From: Methanobacteriota archaeon | GTDB taxonomy: Archaea; Thermoplasmatota; Poseidoniia; Poseidoniales; SP79 | NCBI GenBank assembly: GCA_002715545.1 | Contig: PAZI01000058.1 | Coordinates: forward strand, 1-15,288 | Length of the DNA stretch: 15,288 bases | Direction: 5' to 3' | Shown: piece by piece, positions 6,906 through 14,051 of the stretch | How the letters are laid out: each line of letters opens with the position of its first letter | How positions within the stretch are numbered: the stretch's first letter is position 1 | Notes under the pieces: model-generated | The model's input: only the letters and a program-made list of their open reading frames with translations | Told to the model about the DNA's origin: nothing | The model's database searches: none | Position numbers and translations under genes: made by a program

Positions 6906-7508
6906 GTGGCAACGCGGGATGATGAAGTCTTCAAGGGCGTCGTAAATGACCCTGAGTCCCGTGAACCATACCCCAATAGTTCCCCCACGACTCGTGGAGG
7001 CCGCCCTCGCAAGGAGCGTACATTCTCCCGTTCCTATCCTGTCGAGATCAAGGGTAACGGCTATGGCCAGTTTCTTGGCAAGCGTATCGGTGACACCGTT
7101 GATGGTCTGTTCGTCAGCATCAAAGGTGGTGATGATAACCTCGCAGGGTACACATTGATGATCACAGGTGGTTCTGATAAAACAGGGACACCGATGAGGC
7201 CGGATCTTGACGGAGGGTCGAGAAAATCAGTGCTTACAACTCCAACTATTGGCTACAAGGGGAAGAAGCGTCGTCGATTCAAGAATAAGACCAACCGACG
7301 CTCCAAACATGGCAATCAACTCGTTAGGGTGTACACGCCCCATGGCATGAGACAACGGAGGGTGTTCCGAGGAAACACCATCACGGCGGACATCGTGCAG
7401 GTGAACCTGAAGGTGGTCGAGCATGGGAATAAACCCCTTTCGTCCTTCTTCGCCAATGGGCAGAGTTCCGAATCCGATGCCGATACGTCCTCCGAAGGAG
7501 AGGACTGA
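6906..7508 (+). CDS. rps6e: Small-subunit ribosomal protein S6e (extended form)
   Basis: Component of the archaeal/eukaryotic 30S/40S subunit. Seen: FKGVVNDPESREPYP (9-23), LGKRIGDTVDG (57-67), the S6e hallmark GYTLMITGGSDKTGTPMR (81-98) followed by PDLDGGSRKSVL, then RQRRVFRGNTITADIVQVNL (149-168). At 200 residues it is much longer than typical archaeal S6e (about 125-135). Extra pieces are a basic segment around 29-45, a very basic insert around 118-140 (many K/R), and an acidic Ser-rich tail (185-200). The start is GTG at 6906, the only possible start after the in-frame stop at 6867, with AGAGGG at 6894-6899. It precedes aIF2 gamma by 9 nt, the usual archaeal order. Confidence 0.93.
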   Translation: MATRDDEVFKGVVNDPESREPYPNSSPTTRGGRPRKERTFSRSYPVEIKGNGYGQFLGKRIGDTVDGLFVSIKGGDDNLAGYTLMITGGSDKTGTPMRPDLDGGSRKSVLTTPTIGYKGKKRRRFKNKTNRRSKHGNQLVRVYTPHGMRQRRVFRGNTITADIVQVNLKVVEHGNKPLSSFFANGQSSESDADTSSEGED

Positions 7509-7517
7509 TCGGCAGGG

Positions 7518-8762
7518 GTGGATGAACTGACGCAGCACGTGATGCCCAGCCAGCCCGAGGTCAACATTGGTTTAGTTGGCCATGTTGACCATGGAAAGAC
7601 CACACTTACCAAGGCCTTGAGTGGTCATTGGACGGATACACATTCGGAGGAGCGTAAGCGTGGCATCTCAATCAAACTTGGATATGCTGATAGTGCCTTC
7701 TGGAAGGATGGAGAGGGGTTGTATCTTGCAGGTGACCCCGACATGGTTCTTGAGAAGGCCCCAGATGCCACTTTGCAGCGCGTGGTATCGTTTGTTGATT
7801 CACCAGGTCATGAGACATTGATGGCGATCATGATTACTGGCACATCGATCATGGACGGTGCAATACTTCTCATTGCTGCCAATGAACCCTGTCCTCAACC
7901 ACAGACAAGGGAGCACCTCATGGCACTTGAGATTGCAGGAATAGACAACATCGTTGTGGTACAGAACAAGGTCGACGTTGTGGGTAAGGAGAGAGCCATG
8001 GCTTCATATGGTGAGATCAAGACCTTCCTTGAGGGAACGATTGCAGAAAATGCTCCTGTAATACCTATCAGCGCCCAGCATGATGTCAACCTCGATATCC
8101 TCATCGAGGCGATACAGGAGCATATCCTCACTCCTGAAAGAGACACAGATGTCCCTGGTGTGTTGCATGTGGCCCGCTCTTTCGATGTCAATCGCCCAGG
8201 TACAGGGCATCAGAACCTCAAGGGTGGAGTCATTGGTGGAAGCATCGTTGAAGGCAGTTTCAGCGTTGGTCAGTCCATAGAGATCGGTCCAGGGCGCCGT
8301 CGTCCGAATGGCACTTGGGAATCCATCAGCACAGTTGTCACAGGGGTGAAGGGTGGTGGTTGTGACCTTGATAAGATGCGCGCCGGTGGCCTGTGTGGCC
8401 TGTCAACTCCTTTGGATCCTCTTACTACGAAGGGTGATGCCTTATCTGGGCAAGTTGTAGCCATCGAAGGACATCTTCCTCCTATCCATGACACAATCCG
8501 ACTGAAGCTCGAACTCCTCAAGACCATGATCGATCCAGAGGGTGGGGATTCGGCTAAAGTGGCTCCTCTTCAGACGAATGAGACGTTGATGGTCAATGTA
8601 GCGACCACGACGTCGGTAGGATCTGTCAAGGTGGCGAAGGGAGGGTATACCACTCTATCACTTCGTCTACCTATCTGTGCTAGGGAAGGGGCTAGAGTGG
8701 CTCTCTCTCGACGTGTCGGATCAAGATGGCGACTGATTGGCTATGGCATCATTGAAGGATGA
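7518..8762 (+). CDS. eif2g: Translation initiation factor aIF2 subunit gamma
   Basis: GTPase core of the heterotrimeric aIF2 that delivers initiator Met-tRNA to the small ribosomal subunit. 414 residues, normal length. Seen: G1 GHVDHGKTT (21-29), switch 1 region ERKRGISIKLGYAD (45-58), G3 DSPGH (94-98), G4 NKVD (150-153), G5 region ISAQHD, then the domain II signature RSFDVNRPGTG with LKGGVIGGSIVEGSF, and domain III ending RWRLIGYGIIEG. The four-cysteine zinc knuckle usually found between switch 1 and G3 is absent: residues 55-92 contain no Cys. The start is GTG at 7518; an ATG at 7542 is possible, and neither has a strong ribosome-binding site. It lies in the conserved order rps6e - aIF2 gamma - PIN and overlaps the PIN gene by ATGA. 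Confidence 0.95.
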   Translation: MDELTQHVMPSQPEVNIGLVGHVDHGKTTLTKALSGHWTDTHSEERKRGISIKLGYADSAFWKDGEGLYLAGDPDMVLEKAPDATLQRVVSFVDSPGHETLMAIMITGTSIMDGAILLIAANEPCPQPQTREHLMALEIAGIDNIVVVQNKVDVVGKERAMASYGEIKTFLEGTIAENAPVIPISAQHDVNLDILIEAIQEHILTPERDTDVPGVLHVARSFDVNRPGTGHQNLKGGVIGGSIVEGSFSVGQSIEIGPGRRRPNGTWESISTVVTGVKGGGCDLDKMRAGGLCGLSTPLDPLTTKGDALSGQVVAIEGHLPPIHDTIRLKLELLKTMIDPEGGDSAKVAPLQTNETLMVNVATTTSVGSVKVAKGGYTTLSLRLPICAREGARVALSRRVGSRWRLIGYGIIEG

Positions 8763-9157
8763 TCATGGCTCGATCAGTCCTAGTTGATGCCTGCGGATGG
8801 GTTGCTCTTATCGACGGAGGCGTGCACCTTGAACACGCAATGGCTGAAGTGGTTGGTTCTGCCGAGCTAATCGTTCTCCCCGCAGTTCGTCAAGAATTAG
8901 AACGTCTTTCGTCTCAACGACGTGGTTTGATGCTTGACCTGCTGGATGAGCGCTCCTCATCCTGCGATATCGATCTGGGCGTCTTGCTCGCAGATGTTGG
9001 ACATACTGACGATCAGCTCGTTCTCGTAGCTGAGCAACTTGACGCCGATGTCCTTACTGTCGACATTGGACTGAAGCGTCGTCTCTTCGGAGCGGGCATC
9101 TCATTCATCGAAGTCGTGGGGGAGCAGCGCCTGAGACGCGTTGTGCCTGGAGACTGA
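8759..9157 (+). CDS. PIN-domain protein, FCF1/VapC9-like (rRNA processing)
   Basis: 132-residue single PIN domain, a metal-dependent RNase fold. Seen: the four acidic active-site positions D10 (SVLVDACG), E46 (AVRQELERL), D84 (GHTDDQLVLVA) and D102 (LTVDIGLKRRL). The TDDxLV...TxDxxLKRRL pattern and the position directly after aIF2 gamma match the archaeal FCF1/Utp24-like family, inferred to take part in pre-rRNA processing. This separates it from ordinary toxin VapCs: no antitoxin gene is next to it. The ATG at 8759 overlaps the aIF2 gamma stop (ATGA); a second ATG at 8765 is possible. Confidence 0.85.
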   Translation: MIMARSVLVDACGWVALIDGGVHLEHAMAEVVGSAELIVLPAVRQELERLSSQRRGLMLDLLDERSSSCDIDLGVLLADVGHTDDQLVLVAEQLDADVLTVDIGLKRRLFGAGISFIEVVGEQRLRRVVPGD

Positions 9158-9211
9158 TGATTCAATTATTGATTGGCGGAAAGGAAATGGGCATCCGGTG
9201 AGGTCGACATC

Positions 9212-9217
9212 AGGAGG
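9212..9217 (+). promoter_or_regulatory. Shine-Dalgarno fixing the MFS start
   Basis: AGGAGG lies 7 nt before GTG 9225. It argues for GTG 9225 over upstream in-frame codons such as TTG 9141, which would put the start inside the PIN gene and prepend a hydrophilic stretch not typical of the family. Confidence 0.7.
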
Positions 9218-9224
9218 CGAGAGG

Positions 9225-10553
9225 GTGTCTAAGAACAATTCAGCGATGGCAATCGTCTTTCTAGTCGTCGCAATCGACATGATCGGTTTGGGCATCATCA
9301 TCCCATTTCTAACCTATATGGTCGCCGATCTTTCAGAGCCGGGTGCTGACATCGGTCGCTGGGTTGCCGCCTTGATGGCAGCCTATGCAGCTGCTATGTT
9401 CCTGTTCTCACCATTCTGGGGGGCACTTTCCGATCGAATAGGCCGACGTCCAGTGTTGATGATAGGTCTTCTTGGCAACACATTGGCTTTCATTGCACTA
9501 GGTTTGTCATTCTCGCTCTGGATGGCCTTGGGGGCCAGATTGTTCGCTGGCATGGTCAATGCCAACCTTTCAGTGGCTCGCGCCTACATCGGTGACATTT
9601 CAGAGCCACATGAGGTTGCTCGTAGACAAGGTATACTCGGAGTCGCCTTTGGATTCGGTATCTCGATAGGACCTGCACTTGGTGGTATGTTATCGGCTCC
9701 TGCGACGTGGAGTTGGACCGATGTCTTCGTTGGTACGATCTTTGAAACATATCCGTATCTGCTACCATGTCTGACATCTAGCGTGTTATCCTTCACGGGA
9801 TTGATATTCGCTACAACGAGATTGGGGGAGAGCCTTCCCCAAGAGGTGCGAAAAACGACGCAAAAGCGTTCAACCTTTGAGATTCTGAATAATAATTTCA
9901 AAGACATGACTCTGATGTTCAAGCGCCCTGATATCTCGCCATTGCTCTGGTCTTTCGCATTCTATTGGACTGCTTTTACCATCATGCATGCCACGTTCAT
10001 CCTCTTCACAATGAGATCACTTTCGGTTGGTGGTCTTGGTTTCAGCGAAAGTGACAATGGTTGGGTATTCGCTTTCATTGGATTATGTGGCATCATCACT
10101 CAAGGTTGGCTGATTGGACCTCTGACCGACCGCTTCAGCTCAAGCAGGCTGATGTCATGGGGTCTGCTGATCAGTGGTTTCGGTCTGGCTTTGGTACCCT
10201 ATGTCTCGCCTCAATATGCGATGCTTGGCATTTTGTTTGTCACGGGATTGATTGCAATAGGAAACGGGCTGGTTCAACCTAGCAATATGACGCTTCTGAC
10301 TCACGTTTCTGGACCCGACGAGCGGGGTATTGTGATGGGAGTCAGTGAGAGCCTCCGAGCGATTGCTGCATTCATTGGAGTTATCTTGGGGGGATGGGTC
10401 TGGGACCTGACGTCTAAACGGGCCGATGTGTTCGACTTTCACACTGTCTTCAGAATAAGTGGTATCTTAGCCCTGATTGGATGGATGACCTTCAGATTTT
10501 CAACGTCTTGGGGAACCGAGCAACGATTGATGGAAGGTAATGAATCTGAATGA
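9225..10553 (+). CDS. MFS drug/metabolite exporter, DHA1/TetA-like
   Basis: 442-residue integral membrane protein with about 12 hydrophobic segments, a proton-driven antiporter fold. Seen: TM1 with DMIGLGIIIPFL (18-29), motif A GALSDRIGRRP (66-76) between TM2 and TM3, antiporter motif C GISIGPALGG (145-154) in TM5, a hydrophilic central loop (about 200-238), and a weaker second motif A (GPLTDRFSSSRL, 298-309). Motif C places it with DHA1 exporters, of which TetA is the best known; the substrate cannot be read from sequence and drug resistance should not be assumed. The start is GTG, chosen for the AGGAGG site. It follows the PIN gene by 67 nt and converges on the ferritin-like gene with 26 nt between them. 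Confidence 0.9.
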   Translation: MSKNNSAMAIVFLVVAIDMIGLGIIIPFLTYMVADLSEPGADIGRWVAALMAAYAAAMFLFSPFWGALSDRIGRRPVLMIGLLGNTLAFIALGLSFSLWMALGARLFAGMVNANLSVARAYIGDISEPHEVARRQGILGVAFGFGISIGPALGGMLSAPATWSWTDVFVGTIFETYPYLLPCLTSSVLSFTGLIFATTRLGESLPQEVRKTTQKRSTFEILNNNFKDMTLMFKRPDISPLLWSFAFYWTAFTIMHATFILFTMRSLSVGGLGFSESDNGWVFAFIGLCGIITQGWLIGPLTDRFSSSRLMSWGLLISGFGLALVPYVSPQYAMLGILFVTGLIAIGNGLVQPSNMTLLTHVSGPDERGIVMGVSESLRAIAAFIGVILGGWVWDLTSKRADVFDFHTVFRISGILALIGWMTFRFSTSWGTEQRLMEGNESE

Positions 10554-10579
10554 TTTGTCGGCTTCACAGGTATGTCCTC

Positions 10580-10996
10580 TCAATCAAGGAGCATCCGCAT
10601 CTCTTCGACACTTCGCAGTTCGGTGAAGTAGATGGACTCAAGTGAGTCGTACAATTCTCTGTCGTCGAGTTCTTCGACCATCTCAAGAAGTTCGGAATAG
10701 ATAGCACCCGCCTTCATCTCGGTTTTCAATGCCTGTTCAATCATTGTGGTGTATTTCTCCGTATGTAGAATCTCTTCGGGATTTCTCTCAGTGACGCATA
10801 TGCCTCCTAATTTGACGATGGCAGCCCGAACGATGTTCGAGTGTTCCAGTGATTCTGTAATCTCCGTGTTGAAAAGTTGGCTCAAGTGTATTCTGTGAAT
10901 CCCTTTCACGTTAGCAGCATAGTGTGCATACAAGTTGATTGCTCTCAGCTCATAACCCAATGCTTCATTCAGCTTGTCAATGATTTTCTGTATCAT
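10580..10996 (-). CDS. Ferritin-like (bacterioferritin/Dps-type) di-iron protein
   Basis: 138-residue four-helix bundle. Seen: helix A EALGYELRAINLYAHYA (11-27, Glu16), helix B TEITESLEHSNIVRAAIVKL (44-63) with an EH pair at 51-52 like the iron-binding E..H of bacterioferritin, LGG after it, helix C TEMKAGAIYSELLEMVEEL (92-110, Glu93), and helix D ending ESIYFTELRSVEEMRMLL. The last Glu-x-x-His pair of bacterioferritin is not visible: Glu126 has no partnering His. Either the metal site is altered or the protein belongs to another branch of the ferritin-like superfamily. Role inferred: iron storage or oxidative-stress protection. The start is ATG 10996 with GAGGAG 5 nt upstream. A perfect inverted repeat at 11010-11023 lies just before it. 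Confidence 0.78.
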   Translation of the reverse strand: MIQKIIDKLNEALGYELRAINLYAHYAANVKGIHRIHLSQLFNTEITESLEHSNIVRAAIVKLGGICVTERNPEEILHTEKYTTMIEQALKTEMKAGAIYSELLEMVEELDDRELYDSLESIYFTELRSVEEMRMLLD

Positions 10997-11009
10997 GGCA
11001 TCTCCTCAA

Positions 11010-11023
11010 TTAGTCCTGACTAA
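11010..11023. promoter_or_regulatory. Perfect inverted repeat upstream of ferritin-like gene, putative operator
   Basis: TTAGTC-CT-GACTAA, 6+2+6, with arms that are exact complements. It ends 14 nt before the ferritin ATG and covers the expected promoter/leader zone. The outer TTAG...CTAA resembles sites of DtxR/IdeR-type metal regulators, which would suit an iron-storage gene; that assignment is inference. Confidence 0.5.
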
Positions 11024-11066
11024 ATTCATTCAAGCCTTGACTCGCGATTATGACGGGGCGGAGATG

Positions 11067-11074
11067 TATAAAAT
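11067..11074 (+). promoter_or_regulatory. TATA box for the DUF2085 gene
   Basis: TATAAAAT preceded by a purine-rich stretch (GGGGCGGAGATG) that could act as BRE. Initiation about 25 nt downstream would fall near 11096, giving a leader of roughly 20-25 nt before ATG 11120. This disfavors the in-frame TTG at 11093. Confidence 0.6.
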
Positions 11075-11119
11075 CCCTCGGATGAACCCTTTTTGTCATA
11101 TGCATCGCTTGCTCGCTTC

Positions 11120-11875
11120 ATGCCTGAACAGTTGTCACGTCCCCGACGTGTTGGAATTTGGACCTCTCGTGTACTAGCTGTGCTGCTCGCTTCGATGTTC
11201 CTTGTCCCGTTAGGTCTGCCCAGTGACAGCGTCCCTCCATTATCGGGGCGAGCCAATGCCATAGATTACGCAGCGAGTGAAGGTCGATGGGGGTGGGGTA
11301 ATCAGAATCATAATCATGGTTCGTTCGGCCATAATCAACTCGATCATGGGACCTTCGTCTATACAGATCTTGGTCCATATGCTGCCTTGATTTATCTTCT
11401 CGCCGATATCAATTGCCACCAGAAGGCGGAACGAAGTTGGGAAATCAGGGGCAATCAGATGCCCGTGTGTGTACGCGATATCGGAATCCTTGCAGGCGCC
11501 CTGCTGATGAGTGTGATATTCACATTCCGCGGTCGGAATCGTTGGCTTGTGCGTGATACTGCGTTATCAGTTCTCCCAGATCGGTGGCTGGAGCCGATAT
11601 ACCGTACGAATATGAGGACCAAGGTCTGCCTTGGGCTGGCAGCTCTTGCTATACTTCCGATAGGTTTTGATGGGGGCATCCAGATGCTCACATCTTACGA
11701 GTCAACCAACTCACTTCGGCTACTTACAGGTGCTTTCTTTGGTGCTGGAATCTGCCTTTATTTCCTTGCAGGGATGAGTGCCAGGCCATCAGAACATGGT
11801 CATGACCCGTCAATGGTCGACCTGCCCGCGGGGCTGAGTTTCCGCAGACCATTATCCGGGCATCAGGAGGAATGA
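11120..11875 (+). CDS. DUF2085 family membrane protein
   Basis: 251 residues with an N-terminal hydrophobic helix (about 13-33) and several further membrane segments (about 82-97, 120-137, 168-184, 200-217). Seen: the DUF2085 core NCHQKAERSW (98-107) then GNQMPVCVRDIGI (111-123), and the second signature FDGGIQMLTSYESTNSLRLL (183-202). Family members usually read PVCxRCxGI; here the second Cys is Asp (CVRD). Residues 58-77 form a Gly/Asn/His/Trp-rich stretch, predicted outside the membrane, with five His and a possible metal-binding role. Family function is unknown. The start is ATG 11120, favoured over TTG 11093 by the TATA box position. It is divergent from the ferritin-like gene, and ends 4 nt before the convergent thymidylate kinase gene. 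Confidence 0.83.
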   Translation: MPEQLSRPRRVGIWTSRVLAVLLASMFLVPLGLPSDSVPPLSGRANAIDYAASEGRWGWGNQNHNHGSFGHNQLDHGTFVYTDLGPYAALIYLLADINCHQKAERSWEIRGNQMPVCVRDIGILAGALLMSVIFTFRGRNRWLVRDTALSVLPDRWLEPIYRTNMRTKVCLGLAALAILPIGFDGGIQMLTSYESTNSLRLLTGAFFGAGICLYFLAGMSARPSEHGHDPSMVDLPAGLSFRRPLSGHQEE

Positions 11876-11879
11876 ATTC

Positions 11880-13133
11880 TCATCGGTAGAGTGTTCCGCC
11901 GAGAATATGCATCCTTTCCTCGACGATTTCAATCTCATCTTTTCCAAAGGCCTGGGTAAGATAATCCGTCCATGTAAGATTCTCCAGTTGAGCAGATTTC
12001 TTTCTCCCCATTGAATTGAGGAGAGGCAGAAGTCCGAGGAGTAGAAATCCGAGTTCCTTCTTGGAGGGGTGAATCTCAACGATGCCAAGATCGCGCTGAG
12101 ACCTCAAGACGGAACGTTTGGTCACCCATTCCATTTCCATCAAGGTTCGAATGAGGCGTTGTAGGTGTCTTATGGTCAGGAAGCGCACCGGACCAAGATT
12201 GCGTCGCAGTGCAGTCAAATCGGATGGACCTAGAATAGCTAGTGTACCTAACAGGGAACCTACAGATGCATTCAGGATGCTGCGCGGGACTCCTTTCTTT
12301 CCTGTAGCGTATTCTTTCCAGACATGATTAGCATCGAGAATAGTGGCCCTGGCATCAAGTCCTTCCGCCCATGAACCGAATATATCCTTCCTGTTGAGTC
12401 CTGGAAGCGCCTTTTGACCTCGCCTTCGTTCTACCAACGCGTGAAGCAGGTGCAAGTCAACGAGGTTCTCATCCACGTTGAGAGGCCGTCTTCTAGTGTG
12501 AAGGAATGTTCGTACTGCGTTCATCACGTTCTTCTTCAGACCGTCGAGACTACTATCGTTCATGATGGGTTCAGTGATGATTCCGCTATCGAAAGGTGGC
12601 GGTGGTCCTTTGGAACCTAATTCAAGATAGGCCTCTCTGACTTTCTTCGGCCATTCTCCTCTCTCAAAGTATTCCCCTTCATCGATGTATGAACGCAGGG
12701 TGCTCTTGGCCATTCTGGATCGAGTGGTGTTGGTGGGTGCATCAAGAAAGATGGTCAGGTCAGGTCGTAGTGCTCCTGAATTCAACTGGGCCACTATTTC
12801 AGGTCCAAGGTCTCCTACCAGGCCCTGGTACACGATGGATGAGATGACATTTCTATCTGAGACGACCACTTCTCCTCGTTCAAGTCGTGGTCTGATCTCG
12901 ACGTGACTATGGTGCAACCGGTCGGCTGCGAACAGGGTGGCTTGTTCGATCGGTGAGATGCCTTCATCACGAACCGATTCAATCGCCATCTTGCCAAGAG
13001 GTGTGTGCTTTCTAGGCTCTGCAGTGAGCCATGATCCGGTGGCAGTGAACTCCATTCGGATGGTGTCACATGCGATGCGGGAAGCTACTCCCTTCCCCGA
13101 ACCATCAGGGCCCTCGACAGTGATCAGATACAT
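11880..13133 (-). CDS. tmk: Thymidylate kinase with extra C-terminal domain
   Basis: Residues 1-213 (from 13133) are a dTMP kinase, which makes dTDP for DNA synthesis. Seen: P-loop EGPDGSGKG (7-15), EPRKHTPLG (39-47; family EPGGTPLG), VVSDRNVISSIVYQG (90-104, with the DR motif), a DAP turn (131-133), and a basic lid (138-148). The residue after the P-loop Lys14 is Gly, where Ser or Thr is usual. Known dTMP kinases are about 200-215 residues; this one has a further 200 residues (215-417) I do not recognise, mostly helical. A segment (about 318-355; FLTIRHLQRLIRTLMEMEWV then TKRS) looks like a winged helix. A GTG at 13157 would add 8 residues; ATG 13133 gives the typical family start and has GAGG 9 nt upstream. 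It is the last gene of a leftward three-gene run. Confidence 0.85.
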   Translation of the reverse strand: MYLITVEGPDGSGKGVASRIACDTIRMEFTATGSWLTAEPRKHTPLGKMAIESVRDEGISPIEQATLFAADRLHHSHVEIRPRLERGEVVVSDRNVISSIVYQGLVGDLGPEIVAQLNSGALRPDLTIFLDAPTNTTRSRMAKSTLRSYIDEGEYFERGEWPKKVREAYLELGSKGPPPPFDSGIITEPIMNDSSLDGLKKNVMNAVRTFLHTRRRPLNVDENLVDLHLLHALVERRRGQKALPGLNRKDIFGSWAEGLDARATILDANHVWKEYATGKKGVPRSILNASVGSLLGTLAILGPSDLTALRRNLGPVRFLTIRHLQRLIRTLMEMEWVTKRSVLRSQRDLGIVEIHPSKKELGFLLLGLLPLLNSMGRKKSAQLENLTWTDYLTQAFGKDEIEIVEERMHILGGTLYR

Positions 13134-13167
13134 CTCCCACGCCCTCGGGGTTTCCACCCTTCAAAGT

Positions 13168-13199
13168 CGCGCACACTTTGGATTCAGAGCATGTGCGCG
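13168..13199 (-). other. Inverted repeat / stem-loop between the membrane-protein gene and tmk
   Basis: CGCGCACA (13168-13175) pairs exactly with TGTGCGCG (13192-13199), an 8-bp stem with a 16-nt loop. It starts directly after the stop codon of the upstream gene and ends 35 nt before the tmk ATG. No T-tract follows on the minus strand, so it is not a clear terminator. It might be an RNA-processing site, an attenuating hairpin, or an operator. Confidence 0.4.
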
Positions 13200-14048
13200 T
13201 CAGAATTGACCTACAAACTGTCTTTTGGCGACAACGACGAGCACCATGCCAAGGAGAATCAGTGTTGGTCCGATGAACATTAAACCCCTGCTCATCATGG
13301 CAAAACCAGACAGCCATAGGGTACGCCGGTAGTGCTTACCGGCTCGGGCCTCTGATGATGCCCAGAACCCGAACATAGCGAAAACGATTGAAGTAAGCCC
13401 TACCATGGATCCTCTGAAGACCGCTTGGCTGAGTCCTGAGGAATGACGATCATCAATCTCTGTGCTGTTCCCTATCTCGGGCAGTGTGATCGAGATTTCT
13501 TGTGCCTCGCCGGGACCTACGAGATGGGTTGACCGACCAAATTCTGTCGCGTCGACTGTGATGCGCAATTCGACGGCTCGTATCGCTTCCACTGAGAATC
13601 GTCCCGAAGGTGAGGTAGATGTAGTTGCGAGAATCGTTGAATCCTCTAGGTCCTGTATGGTTACGGTGGCATTCTCTACTCCTGTTCCTTCAAGACTGAA
13701 GACAGTACCACTTACTCGAACATCATTGGTCTCGATGGAGGCGGCTTGAGCCAACTCTGCCGGATTGGCGCTGACGAGCATGCCACCGCTGATGACGCCA
13801 AGGATTGAACCAATGATAATCAGAATGGCAGCCACATCACGTATTCGAGATGATTCAGATACTTCCTGTAGTTGAGAGGGCAAGCGTTCCATCAGGACAT
13901 CGGATGACGTTTTTTCATCACCGCTCCTCACGAATTGTCCGACCCATTCCTCGGCCTCTTCCTGCGCCTGTTCCTTCTGCTCCTTCTCCTTCTTCACCTG
14001 TTCCTTGGCGATTTCTCGCAGCCTCCTGCGCCGCGTCGTTTCGTCCAT
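13200..14048 (-). CDS. Membrane protein with carboxypeptidase-regulatory-like beta-sandwich
   Basis: 282 residues, no recognised family name. Seen in order: a highly charged N-terminal coiled coil (about 3-36, rich in K, E, Q and R); a membrane helix (71-93); an outside domain (108-188) whose pattern VSGTVFSLEGTGVENATVTI (112-131) and TSPSGRFSVEAIRAVELRI (145-163) is that of carboxypeptidase regulatory-like / transthyretin-like beta-sandwiches; then two or three more membrane segments (about 209-230, 243-274). Such a sandwich usually binds protein or sugar and is not catalytic. The start is ATG 14048, 3 nt after the stop of the upstream glutaminyl cyclase gene, with GAGGGAAGG upstream, so the two are cotranscribed. 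A link between an extracytoplasmic modifying enzyme and an extracytoplasmic binding domain is suggested but unproven. Confidence 0.7.
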   Translation of the reverse strand: MDETTRRRRLREIAKEQVKKEKEQKEQAQEEAEEWVGQFVRSGDEKTSSDVLMERLPSQLQEVSESSRIRDVAAILIIIGSILGVISGGMLVSANPAELAQAASIETNDVRVSGTVFSLEGTGVENATVTIQDLEDSTILATTSTSPSGRFSVEAIRAVELRITVDATEFGRSTHLVGPGEAQEISITLPEIGNSTEIDDRHSSGLSQAVFRGSMVGLTSIVFAMFGFWASSEARAGKHYRRTLWLSGFAMMSRGLMFIGPTLILLGMVLVVVAKRQFVGQF

Positions 14049-14051
14049 ATC

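Noticed and set aside
8759..9157. VapC toxin of a toxin-antitoxin pair
   Set aside because: No antitoxin gene is adjacent, and the location after aIF2 gamma fits the conserved FCF1-like gene of archaea.
9163..9171. Short palindrome CAATTATTG between the PIN gene and the MFS gene
   Set aside because: Too short and AT-rich to call an operator or terminator; chance occurrence is likely.
9141..9224. TTG 9141 as the MFS start
   Set aside because: It would overlap the PIN gene and add a hydrophilic leader; GTG 9225 has AGGAGG at ideal spacing and begins directly before TM1.
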